A stretch of DNA of 12,256 nt, from NCBI GenBank assembly GCA_947464215.1, contig CANHVX010000020.1, positions 1-12,256 of the forward strand, given 5' to 3'. A program made the position numbers and the translations under genes. Below are positions 1 to 6,798 of this stretch, one piece after another; position 1 is the stretch's first letter; every line of letters begins with the position of its first letter. The notes below the pieces were generated by a model. The model was not told where the DNA came from, made no database searches, and saw only the letters and a list, made by a program, of their open reading frames with translations. Source of the DNA: Pseudomonadaceae bacterium (GTDB lineage Bacteria > Pseudomonadota > Alphaproteobacteria > UBA2136 > UBA6156).

Positions 1-13
1 GCAACCAACCGCG

Positions 14-652
14 TTAGCAGGATTTGCCGCAGCAGCTTGCGCCCTTGAGCAACGACGCACAGGCCATACCGGCAATGATACCCTGAAGCACATAACCCAG
101 CGCCCACATTTGCAGAATATCGGCAGGAATGGCTTGTGAACCCGCCACATACAGCTGGGCAATGGCCAGCGGTGCCATGATAAGAACGCCGAGTTTAACC
201 CCTTCCAGCAGCCCCATGCCGCGATACGCCAGGCGGAACAGCACGGTAAACACCACGGCAATACCCATTTGGCCAACAAAAAACAGCCATGGGTTCATTT
301 GCTCTTGCGGCAGCCACAGGTTGGCGGTTTCGAGGTAGCGGGACATCAGGATTTGGCTGTGCCAGAACATCTCGAGCCCGGCAATAATGACCGCGGTAAG
401 CGCCAGTGCAGCCCACGTGGCCTTGCTGGTAAACAGCCCCAGCACGTGGCAGCCCATGCAGCAGGGGCACCCTGCGCCCGAAGACGTGCTGCAGCACATC
501 TCGGGTTTGGCCATGGCGGCGGGCATCTCGGCTTTGGGCATAGGTTTTGCTGCCACCTTGGCCGCAGCCTTCACCGGCGCTTTGGCTGCAACCTTGACGG
601 GAGCCTTGGCCGCAGCTTTGGCGGGCTTGGCGGCACGTTTTTTGGAAACCAT
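14..652 (-). CDS. Membrane protein with Lys/Ala-rich N-terminus and Cys clusters, unknown function
   Basis: A 212-residue protein I cannot name. Residues 1-50 are almost only Lys, Ala, Pro and Val in repeated AAKAPVK-type units, like the tails of histone H1 or bacterial H1-like proteins. Residues 53-69 hold a cluster of six Cys and one His (CC-x7-C-x-CC-x2-CH). Four hydrophobic segments follow (about 79-95, 122-140, 152-172, 182-203), and the C-terminus carries more cysteines (C198 and CCGKSC, 207-212). The four-segment part resembles small uncharacterised bacterial membrane proteins; this is a recollection of pattern, not a match. I chose the ATG at 652 because a purine-rich AAAGAAG lies just upstream; an upstream in-frame start at 709 would add 19 residues of unremarkable sequence. 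It lies 98 bases downstream of the ABC exporter on the same strand and may share its transcript. Metal or redox binding by the cysteines, and nucleic acid or anionic lipid binding by the tail, are inferences. Confidence 0.75.
   Translation of the reverse strand: MVSKKRAAKPAKAAAKAPVKVAAKAPVKAAAKVAAKPMPKAEMPAAMAKPEMCCSTSSGAGCPCCMGCHVLGLFTSKATWAALALTAVIIAGLEMFWHSQILMSRYLETANLWLPQEQMNPWLFFVGQMGIAVVFTVLFRLAYRGMGLLEGVKLGVLIMAPLAIAQLYVAGSQAIPADILQMWALGYVLQGIIAGMACASLLKGASCCGKSC
545..634 (-). repeat. Lys/Ala/Pro low-complexity coding repeat
   Basis: These bases encode residues 7-36 of the membrane protein, built from degenerate AAKAPVK and AAKVAAK units. The DNA repeats are imperfect: Ala codons vary among GCC, GCA, GCT and GCG. 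The repetition therefore appears to be kept at protein level rather than being a fresh tandem expansion. Confidence 0.7.
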
Positions 653-728
653 GGATTCTTCTTTCTTTTGGGTTTGAAGGCCGGCCATCTGACCGACACG
701 CCCATGCACGTTACCATGCCACGCCCAA

Positions 729-744
729 CAACCCCAAGGGGTTG
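729..744. repeat. Short inverted repeat between two minus-strand genes
   Basis: CAACCCC, a 2-base AA loop, then GGGGTTG. It lies 6 bases beyond the stop codon of the ABC exporter. No T-run follows on the minus strand, and a 2-base loop would need the end pairs to open, so this is at most a weak terminator or RNA-stability hairpin. Confidence 0.4.
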
Positions 745-750
745 ATAGGT

Positions 751-2562
751 TTATGAGGCCGAGGCGGCGCTTTGCAGAGCCCAGAGTTTGGCGTAAAGCC
801 CGCCTTTTTTGGCCAACAGGGCGCTGTGCGTTCCTTGCTCGGCAATGCGACCTTCCTGCAACACAACAATCAGGTCGGCCTTCACAATGGTGGACAGACG
901 GTGCGCCACCACCAGTGTGGTGCGCCCCTTGCGCGCCTTCTCCAAGGCGGCCTGCACGGCCTTTTCGCTGGCGGTATCGAGGCTGGCGGTGGCTTCATCA
1001 AGCAGCAAAATGGGGGCATCTTTCAGAATGGCCCGCGCCAGCGCCAGGCGCTGCTTCTGCCCGCCGCTGAGTTTGAGCCCGTTTTCGCCCAGCATGGTGC
1101 GGTAGCCCTCGGGGAGTTGCACGATAAACTCGTGCGCGTGGGCGGCCTTGGCCGCCGCCTCGATGGCCTCGGGCGTGGACTTGGGGTAGCCGTAGGCAAT
1201 ATTGCCGGCGATGGTGTCGTCGAATATCGCGACATCCTGGCTGACCAGCGCAATGTGGCGGCGCAGGCTTTTGAGCGTGACCTCGCGCACATCGACCCCG
1301 CTGACCTCGACGCTGCCGTGGCTGACATCGTAAAAGCGCGGCACGACGTTCAGCAGCGAACTCTTCCCCGCCCCGCTGGGCCCGACAAACGCCACCGTTT
1401 GCCCCGCCGCCACCGTGAGGCTGAGGTTGTGGATGGCGGTGGTGCCATCGGGGTAGGTGAGCGACATATCCTTGAAGCAGATGGTGGACGCCGTGATGGT
1501 GAGCGGTTTGGCGTGTGGGGCGTCGCGCAGGGTGGGTGTGGCGTCGATCAGTTCAAACGCACGTTGGGCGGCGGCGAGGCCCTCTTGCAGGTTGTTATTC
1601 AGGCTCGTGAGGCCCTTTAAGGGACGGCTGAGCATAATCAGGCTGGCCATAAAGCTGGCGAACGCCCCGGGCGTGAGCGTGCCATCGGCGATGCGGCGCC
1701 CGGCATAAAGCATAATAAGCGCAATGGCCACGGTGCCGATGATTTCCACCACCGGGCTCGACATCGCCCGCACCTTCACCGCCTTGAGCGTGCTGCCAAG
1801 CACCTCCATGATTTGCAGATGCATCCGGCGTTGCTCGGTCGATTCCTGCACATAGCTTTGCACCTGCCGAATATGTTGCAGCGTTTGCGACAGGTGATGG
1901 GCCATGCGCGCCGTGCTCTCTTGGTTCACCCGCGAATACTTGCGCGACAGCTTACCAAACCGGCGCACCGGAATAATGGTGAGCGGCACAATGACCATCG
2001 TGAGCATGGTCAGCTTCACATCTTGATAGAGCATATTGGCAAACAGCCCGATGACCGTGCCGCCATCGCGCAGGCCGGAATTGAAAATTTGCGTGACGCC
2101 ATACTTCAGCCGTTGGAGATCGGAGATAAACCGGCTGGTAAGCGACCCCGTGGGATGCGCCACAAAAAAGCCCAAATTCTGGCCCAGCGTGCGGGCATAC
2201 ATCTGCTCTTGCAGGCTGGCCACCATGCGTTGCCCGACGCTCTCCATATAATAGAGCTGATAATAACCCGCCACGCCACGCCCCACGGTGAGCGCCACCA
2301 CGGTGAAAATAACCGTGTTTATCACCCCGACTTTGCCGAGGATAAGACCTTGATCGAACAGCGGCTGGATAAGGTGCGCCTGCAAGCCCAAGGCGGCGGC
2401 CACCACCAGCATCGCCATGCCAGCCCAGACCAGATCTCGCCAATAGTGCCGGAGGTATTGGACCCCAATACGCCGCAGCAGCGGCCAGGTATCGCCCGTA
2501 TCGCGTTTGTGACCATGCAGTGCCATGGCCCGCACCATGCCCGCAACATGTGCGTTTGGCAA
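751..2562 (-). CDS. msbA: MsbA-like lipid A/phospholipid ABC exporter (fused permease and ATPase)
   Basis: A half-transporter of about 600 residues in the order expected for MsbA: an N-terminal six-helix transmembrane domain (about 40-330) and a C-terminal nucleotide-binding domain. Visible motifs are Walker A GPSGAGKSS (394-402), Q-loop VSQD (440-443), signature LSGGQ (498-502), Walker B ILLLDE (518-523) and the switch His554. The end of the membrane domain (RPLKGLTSLNNNLQEGLAAA, 313-332) is typical of the MsbA branch. In that family a homodimer flips lipid A-core or phospholipid across the inner membrane. The outermost start, at 2562, is TTG; in-frame ATGs at 2538 (595 residues) and 2526 (591 residues) are equally possible, and none has a convincing ribosome binding site. 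It is divergent from the PAP2/glycosyltransferase genes, which fits an envelope role. Other lipid or drug exporters share these motifs, so the substrate is inferred. Confidence 0.85.
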   Translation of the reverse strand: MPNAHVAGMVRAMALHGHKRDTGDTWPLLRRIGVQYLRHYWRDLVWAGMAMLVVAAALGLQAHLIQPLFDQGLILGKVGVINTVIFTVVALTVGRGVAGYYQLYYMESVGQRMVASLQEQMYARTLGQNLGFFVAHPTGSLTSRFISDLQRLKYGVTQIFNSGLRDGGTVIGLFANMLYQDVKLTMLTMVIVPLTIIPVRRFGKLSRKYSRVNQESTARMAHHLSQTLQHIRQVQSYVQESTEQRRMHLQIMEVLGSTLKAVKVRAMSSPVVEIIGTVAIALIMLYAGRRIADGTLTPGAFASFMASLIMLSRPLKGLTSLNNNLQEGLAAAQRAFELIDATPTLRDAPHAKPLTITASTICFKDMSLTYPDGTTAIHNLSLTVAAGQTVAFVGPSGAGKSSLLNVVPRFYDVSHGSVEVSGVDVREVTLKSLRRHIALVSQDVAIFDDTIAGNIAYGYPKSTPEAIEAAAKAAHAHEFIVQLPEGYRTMLGENGLKLSGGQKQRLALARAILKDAPILLLDEATASLDTASEKAVQAALEKARKGRTTLVVAHRLSTIVKADLIVVLQEGRIAEQGTHSALLAKKGGLYAKLWALQSAASAS

Positions 2563-2584
2563 GTTTTGGGTGGCCGACCCCCTG

Positions 2585-2614
2585 ATTAAACGTTACATTC
2601 CCCCTATGTTGCAA
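2585..2614 (-). promoter_or_regulatory. Candidate promoter for the MsbA-like gene
   Basis: On the minus strand, TTGCAA (2614-2609, 4 of 6 matches to a -35 box) and TTTAAT (2590-2585, 5 of 6 to a -10 box) are 18 bases apart. Transcription would begin near 2578. The -35 box overlaps the first codons of the divergent PAP2 gene. Read by eye only. Confidence 0.35.
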
Positions 2615-3364
2615 CACACCCGAACCCGCTGGCTGGACAACACCCCCCTGCTGGTGGCCGTAACCGGTTTTGCGCTGGGCTTTATGCTCTGGGCCAGCGG
2701 GCTGGATGTGCGTTTGCAAATATGGTTGCACACCCATGACCACCAAACCTTTAACTCGGCCATGCGCGTGCTGGGCGAGCTGAGCATGGGCCGCACCCAG
2801 ATTTTTGGCCTGCTGGCCCTGGCCCTGCTGGCCCTGTGGCGCGCGCCCGTGCCGTTTTGGCCCATGCTGCGCCTTGGCGGTTGGCTTATCTTCAGCCAAA
2901 CCTTCGCGTTTTTAGCCCTGAAAGGCTGGCGCCCCCCATGGCAGACCTTGCCCGCCGCTGCCCGGCCGTTTGTGCAGGCCATTCCTGTACTGGCCATTGC
3001 GGGTTTGTTGCAGGTTGTGCTGAAATGTGTCATCGGGCGGCCGCGACCCAAAGAGATTCTCTGGAACGGTGGCGACCCCTTTGACCCCCGCCCGTTTGGC
3101 TTTGATGCCACCTTCTGGAGCATGCCCAGCGGCCACAGCACCAGCACCTTTGCCATTTTTATGTGGCTGGCGCTGTGCTTCCCCCGCTGGCGCGTGCCCC
3201 TGCTGCTGGTGGCCAGCGTGTTTGCGGCCAGCCGCTTTTTAGCTGTTACGCCCCATTATTTGGGGGATGTGGTGGCCGGCGCCGGCCTTGGTGCCGCCGT
3301 GGCACTGGCGCTTTTTGCCACCCTGCCCCATAGTGCCCCCAACCGCCAAGCCCCCCACCCATGA
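2606..3364 (+). CDS. PAP2-family membrane phosphatase
   Basis: A 252-residue polytopic membrane protein with the three PAP2 phosphatase motifs: K140-x6-R147-P148, PSGH at 174-177 (phosphate binding plus the first catalytic His) and S209-R210...H217-x3-D221 (nucleophile His). Family members remove phosphate from lipid substrates such as phosphatidate, undecaprenyl pyrophosphate, phosphatidylglycerol phosphate or lipid A, with the active site on the periplasmic side. In motif 3 there are six residues between Arg and His instead of the usual five. The start at 2606 is the first ATG that gives a normal N-terminus; no clear ribosome binding site precedes it, and in-frame starts upstream would overlap the divergent gene. 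Its stop overlaps the next gene by 4 bases. Given those neighbours, a role in lipid A dephosphorylation (LpxE-like) or carrier recycling is plausible but unproven. Confidence 0.87.
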   Translation: MLQHTRTRWLDNTPLLVAVTGFALGFMLWASGLDVRLQIWLHTHDHQTFNSAMRVLGELSMGRTQIFGLLALALLALWRAPVPFWPMLRLGGWLIFSQTFAFLALKGWRPPWQTLPAAARPFVQAIPVLAIAGLLQVVLKCVIGRPRPKEILWNGGDPFDPRPFGFDATFWSMPSGHSTSTFAIFMWLALCFPRWRVPLLLVASVFAASRFLAVTPHYLGDVVAGAGLGAAVALALFATLPHSAPNRQAPHP

Positions 3365-5268
3365 CCCACCCCGCCCCCACCCCCCACAAGCTGCGCCGCC
3401 GCACCCGCCAACTGCTGGTATGGGCCGCCCTGCTGGGCGCCTTGCTAAGCGGTTTGTTTATGGCCGGCCACAGCCGCTATGGATTGTTTGACGTGGATGA
3501 GGCTATCTTTACCCAAGCGACCCTGGAAATGCGCGCCGCCGCCGATGAACACGGCCTAGGCGCCCTGACCATGCCCACCTACAACGGCGAGCCCCGCTAC
3601 CACAAACCCCCCCTGATTTACTGGGCCCAAAGCCTGGCCATGGACGCCCTGGGCGAACACAGCCTGAACGCCGCCCGCCTGCCCAGCGCCCTGGCCATGC
3701 TGCTGGCCACCCTGCTGCTGGGCTATGCCACCTGGCGTATCACCGGCAGCCCGCGCTGGGGCTTGATGGCGGCGGCGCTGTTTGGCCTGAATATCTCGGT
3801 TGTGGTGGTGGCCCGCGCGGCCACCGCCGATGGGTTATTGAATCTGACCAGCCTGGCGCTGGCGCTGTGGGTTCTGCGCCTGCTGTTCCCCCCCACTCTG
3901 CCCCCCGTGGAGCACGCCGACAAGCCCGCCGTAGTGGCCCGCCTGCGCGCCGTGCAGCGGCATCTGCGTTGGCAGCGTTGGGGCTGGATAGGCACCGCCC
4001 TGCTGGCCATTGTGGCCTTTCTGGCCAAAGGCCCGATTGCCTGGGTGCCCGCCGCCCTGATTGCCGGAACCCTGCTGCTGGCCCGCCCCGACCGCCGCGC
4101 CGTGTGGCGTGTGCTGGCCCCCGTGCGCACCCTGCTGCTGACCCTGATAGGCCTTGCCCCGTGGGCCGCGCTGCTGGTGCACCAGCATGGGTGGGGCTTC
4201 TTCTATGAATTTTTTATGGTGCACAACGTGCAGCGCTTTGCGGGCGGCTTTTCCAACACCCAAAGCACCTTTGCCGGGTATTACCTGATTGTTGTGTGTG
4301 TCGGATTCTTCCCCTGGGTGGCGCTGCTGCCCTCGGCGCTGGCGGCCCTTTCGCGCACCCTAGACCGCCGCGTGGGCTGGCTGAACGCGGTCCGTTCGGC
4401 ACTGGCCAGCCCCGAGCCCCGCGTGGCCCTGCCCTGGTTGGCGCTGGTGTGGGCGGTAGGCTACATCGGCATGTTCAGTTTCAGCCAGACCAAATTGGCC
4501 CATTACATTGTGCCCGCCTACCCCGCCCTGGCGTTGCTAGCCGGTTGGTGGCTGGCCCAACCCACCCGCCGCATGCTGCCGCTCTGGGGCACCGCGCTGG
4601 CGACCTGCTGGGGCTTGCTGCTGGCCGCGGTGTTGGGTGCCATAAACCCCCTGCTGGCCCTTCTGGGCCCCGCCGCCCGCACGCCCGATGCCCCGCTGGA
4701 TGGCCCGCTGGCCGTATTACACGCCTGGTTTGGGTTTGCGTGGCCGCTGCATGACACGCTGGCGATGGAGGTTTTAGCCCTGCCTGTGGACGCGGGCTAC
4801 GGCTTCCCCGCCGCAGCGGCCTTGGTTGCCCTAAGCACCCTGGTGCTGATGGCCATGACCCGTGGCCTGTGGCGCCTGATGCCCGCGCTGATTAGCCTGT
4901 GGGGCCTGGCGCTGGCGGTGATTGTGGGTGCTGCGACACCCGTGGTGTGGGCCTACACCCAAGCGCCGCTTAGCCAACTGGCCCAGGCTTTGCGCGCCCT
5001 GCCGCCGGATGTTCAGGTGGTGCACTTGGGTTTGCACAAGCCGAGCGTGCGCATGATTTCTGGCCAGCCGTTTGTGAAGCTGGAGCGCGCCCTGCAACTG
5101 CCCCCCCTGCTGGCCCGCGCCCCCGAAACCTGGGTGCTGACCGAAACCGGCAGCGTGCCCGATATACGCAACGAATTGGCCACCACCCGCCTTGGCGCCC
5201 TGCTGGCCGAACGGTGCACCGGCGGCTACTGCCTGCTGGTGATTGCTCCGCTTGCGAAAACGCTCTGA
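3361..5268 (+). CDS. ArnT/PMT-type (GT39/GT83) membrane glycosyltransferase
   Basis: A 635-residue protein with many hydrophobic segments. The first periplasmic loop carries the acidic motif DVDEA (44-48) and the HKPPLIYW motif (81-88), both typical of PMT_2/ArnT-like GT-C enzymes. A more hydrophilic C-terminal part (about 545-635) ends with a Cys pair (CTGGYC). In this family the enzyme uses a polyprenyl-phosphate-linked sugar and transfers it to lipid A, protein or another polymer on the periplasmic face. The start codon shares bases with the PAP2 stop (ATGA), so translation is probably coupled. The next gene, a GT2 polyprenyl-phosphate glycosyltransferase, is the natural source of its donor. 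Length exceeds the roughly 550 residues of ArnT. Which sugar and which acceptor cannot be read from sequence. Codon use is strongly C-ending (GCC, CCC, CTG). Confidence 0.87.
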   Translation: MTHPAPTPHKLRRRTRQLLVWAALLGALLSGLFMAGHSRYGLFDVDEAIFTQATLEMRAAADEHGLGALTMPTYNGEPRYHKPPLIYWAQSLAMDALGEHSLNAARLPSALAMLLATLLLGYATWRITGSPRWGLMAAALFGLNISVVVVARAATADGLLNLTSLALALWVLRLLFPPTLPPVEHADKPAVVARLRAVQRHLRWQRWGWIGTALLAIVAFLAKGPIAWVPAALIAGTLLLARPDRRAVWRVLAPVRTLLLTLIGLAPWAALLVHQHGWGFFYEFFMVHNVQRFAGGFSNTQSTFAGYYLIVVCVGFFPWVALLPSALAALSRTLDRRVGWLNAVRSALASPEPRVALPWLALVWAVGYIGMFSFSQTKLAHYIVPAYPALALLAGWWLAQPTRRMLPLWGTALATCWGLLLAAVLGAINPLLALLGPAARTPDAPLDGPLAVLHAWFGFAWPLHDTLAMEVLALPVDAGYGFPAAAALVALSTLVLMAMTRGLWRLMPALISLWGLALAVIVGAATPVVWAYTQAPLSQLAQALRALPPDVQVVHLGLHKPSVRMISGQPFVKLERALQLPPLLARAPETWVLTETGSVPDIRNELATTRLGALLAERCTGGYCLLVIAPLAKTL

Positions 5269-5287
5269 TTGCTGCTACAACACCCCC

Positions 5288-6262
5288 ATGACCCGCGCCG
5301 CCGCCCCCACTACACCCTACCTCTCGGTAGTGGTGCCCGTTTACAATGAGCACGAAAACATTGAGCCCTTGCTGGCCCGCATTGACGCGGCGCTGGCCGA
5401 TTTCACGCGGCCGTGGGAGCTGATTATTGTGGACGACGGCAGCCGCGACCGCACCGCCGAGGTGCTGGCCCAGGCCGCCCGCAGCCACCCCCGGCTGACC
5501 GTGCTTTCTCTGCGCCGCAACTACGGCCAGACCACCGCCATGCAAGCCGGATTTGACCACGCCCACGGCGAGATTATTGTGAGCATGGACGGCGACCTGC
5601 AAAATGACCCCGCCGATATTCTTAAGCTGGTGCACGCGATGGAAACCACCCAGGCCGACATCGTTTCAGGCTGGCGCAAAGCCCGCAAAGACCACGCGAT
5701 TAAAAGCAATCTGCCCAGCCGTATTGCCAACCGGCTGATTACAGCGCTGACGGGGCTAACGCTGCACGATTTAGGATGCAGCCTGAAAGCCTACCGCCGC
5801 GATTTGCTGGACGAATTGCACATTTACGGCGAGCTGCACCGTTTTATACCCGCCGTGGCCATGCAATATGGCGCCAAAATTGTGGAAGTGGAGGTGCAAC
5901 ACCACGCCCGCCAATTCGGCCACAGCAAATATGGGCTTGATAAAACCATCCGTGTGGCGCTGGATATTATTCAGCTGGTGTTTTTCCAGAAGTTTATTCA
6001 GCGGCCCTTGCACTTTTTTGGCTATGCCGGCCTGTGCCTGCTGCTGCCCGGATGCCTGATGCTGGGTTGGCTGCTGGTTCTGAAGCTGTTCGGGTTTGAT
6101 ATTGGCGGCCGCCCCATGCTGCTGGGCGGCATGATGTTTGTGCTGCTGGGCATGCAACTGCTGGGCATGGGCGTGCTGGGCGAGCTGCTGACCCGCATCT
6201 ACCATGAGCCGCAGGGCCGCAAACAGTATTTGCTGAAGCCGACCCGCCCCGCCACGCGCTAA
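5288..6262 (+). CDS. GT2 polyprenyl-phosphate glycosyltransferase (GtrB/ArnC/DPM1-like)
   Basis: A 324-residue protein with an N-terminal GT-A fold: YLSVVVPVYNE (11-21), nucleotide-binding VDDGS (48-52), NYGQTTAMQAG (78-88) and the metal-binding MDGDLQNDP (100-108), then DLGCSLKAYRR (161-171). Two C-terminal membrane helices follow (about 242-268 and 277-302). This arrangement is that of GtrB, ArnC and dolichyl-phosphate mannose synthase-like enzymes, which move a sugar from a nucleotide donor to polyprenyl phosphate on the cytoplasmic side. The ATG at 5288 starts just before the conserved strand; a longer in-frame start at 5243 would overlap the preceding gene. The gap to that gene is 19 bases with no obvious ribosome binding site, which fits coupled translation. 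It probably charges the carrier used by the GT-C enzyme next door. The sugar is unknown. Confidence 0.9.
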   Translation: MTRAAAPTTPYLSVVVPVYNEHENIEPLLARIDAALADFTRPWELIIVDDGSRDRTAEVLAQAARSHPRLTVLSLRRNYGQTTAMQAGFDHAHGEIIVSMDGDLQNDPADILKLVHAMETTQADIVSGWRKARKDHAIKSNLPSRIANRLITALTGLTLHDLGCSLKAYRRDLLDELHIYGELHRFIPAVAMQYGAKIVEVEVQHHARQFGHSKYGLDKTIRVALDIIQLVFFQKFIQRPLHFFGYAGLCLLLPGCLMLGWLLVLKLFGFDIGGRPMLLGGMMFVLLGMQLLGMGVLGELLTRIYHEPQGRKQYLLKPTRPATR

Positions 6263-6274
6263 CCGCGCGAGACC

Positions 6275-6290
6275 CGGCGGTTAACCGCCG
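6275..6290. repeat. Perfect 16-base palindrome at a convergent gene junction
   Basis: CGGCGGTTAACCGCCG is fully self-complementary and lies 12 bases after the GT2 stop codon. Its centre contains the TAA stop codon (6281-6283, minus strand) of the convergent small gene. No T-run follows on either strand. It could act as a bidirectional RNA hairpin or a protein-binding site. Confidence 0.55.
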
Positions 6291-6598
6291 CCGTAATAGC
6301 CGCCAAAGCGCAGGGCCTCGTGGACACTATACTGTGGGCTGCCAGCCCCGCCCGAGCGTGGTGAGGACAGGGTTTGGAAGGCATAACCCCCCGCACTGCC
6401 CCCTTCCACCCCCGCCATGCTTGTTAAATGCTGCACGCCCCACTGGGCCGCGCCGAGCCAGGCCATGGGGTCGGACGCGCGCTCTTCCAGCCGGGGAAGG
6501 GTTGGGAAATAGCGCCCACGCTCGACAATACCGACGCCTTCGGCCGCGTAAAAGATCGCGATACTCATGACTGTCCAGTTGGCAAGGCGAAAGAGCAT
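6281..6598 (-). CDS. Small membrane-anchored or secreted protein, unknown
   Basis: A 105-residue protein I do not recognise. It opens with MLFRLANWTVMSIAIFYAAE, a single hydrophobic segment (about 3-18) that would be an uncleaved anchor or a weak signal sequence. A short charged stretch follows (24-43), then a Gly/Ser/Ala-rich tail (about 60-105) ending in YYGGG. I chose the ATG at 6598 because AGGA lies 12 bases upstream and a TATAAG -10-like hexamer (6625-6620) sits just beyond; in-frame starts further upstream would run through a C-rich intergenic tract and give an atypical N-terminus. It is divergent from rplU and convergent with the GT2 gene. Alphaproteobacteria often carry short membrane proteins of this look in such places. 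It is probably real, but conservation should decide. Confidence 0.55.
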   Translation of the reverse strand: MLFRLANWTVMSIAIFYAAEGVGIVERGRYFPTLPRLEERASDPMAWLGAAQWGVQHLTSMAGVEGGSAGGYAFQTLSSPRSGGAGSPQYSVHEALRFGGYYGGG

Positions 6599-6691
6599 GT
6601 TGTCTTGGTTTCCTGCCTTCTTATACCGCCCGGGACAAGCCAAGCTGCCCCCCACCCCCTGACACCCCCCCCACCCGATGTTGAGAAACCC

Positions 6692-6720
6692 TTGACAGGG
6701 CTTGTTTTCGCGGTTAGAAG
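6692..6720 (+). promoter_or_regulatory. Probable sigma70-type promoter of rplU-rpmA
   Basis: A perfect -35 box TTGACA (6692-6697) and TAGAAG (6715-6720, 4 of 6 matches to a -10 box) are 17 bases apart. Transcription would begin near 6727, leaving a leader of about 70 bases before rplU. A C-rich tract (about 6647-6675, including a run of eight C) lies just upstream of the -35 box. The leader contains a small GAGA/TCTC inverted repeat followed by five T (6745-6760), which may be chance. Confidence 0.6.
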
Positions 6721-6798
6721 GCCCCATCTGTGCGCTGGTAGAACGAGATATTCTCTTTTTGCCAACATGATTAAATAATTGATATATAGGCGGTTATT

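Noticed and set aside
269..745. A 158-codon plus-strand frame with repeated GxSLGRxFG-like units
   Set aside because: The repeats are the reverse reading of the Lys/Ala tail of the membrane protein on the other strand.
772..1620. A 282-codon open frame on the plus strand inside the ABC exporter gene
   Set aside because: It lies antisense to a clear ABC transporter with all motifs, and its translation has no recognisable domain and a low-complexity Gly/Arg/His look.
1813..2589. A 258-codon plus-strand open frame rich in His, Arg and Gln
   Set aside because: Antisense to the membrane domain of the exporter; composition is typical of a shadow frame in GC-rich DNA.
2556..2605. TTGGCA and TACATT as a promoter for the PAP2 gene
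   Set aside because: The hexamers are 32 bases apart, and other -35 candidates are also too far from TACATT; a leaderless start cannot be argued from this alone.
1952..2899. A 315-codon minus-strand open frame across the divergent promoter region
   Set aside because: It overlaps both the exporter (another frame) and the PAP2 gene (antisense), each of which has diagnostic motifs.
4970..5635. A 221-codon minus-strand open frame across the GT-C/GT2 junction
   Set aside because: Antisense to two well-supported glycosyltransferases; no domain visible and Gly/Ala/Arg-rich.
6759..6788. A second promoter (TTGCCA, 18 bases, TATATA) just before rplU
   Set aside because: Transcription would begin inside or after the AGGCGG ribosome binding site, leaving rplU without a leader; the TTGACA promoter upstream is more plausible.
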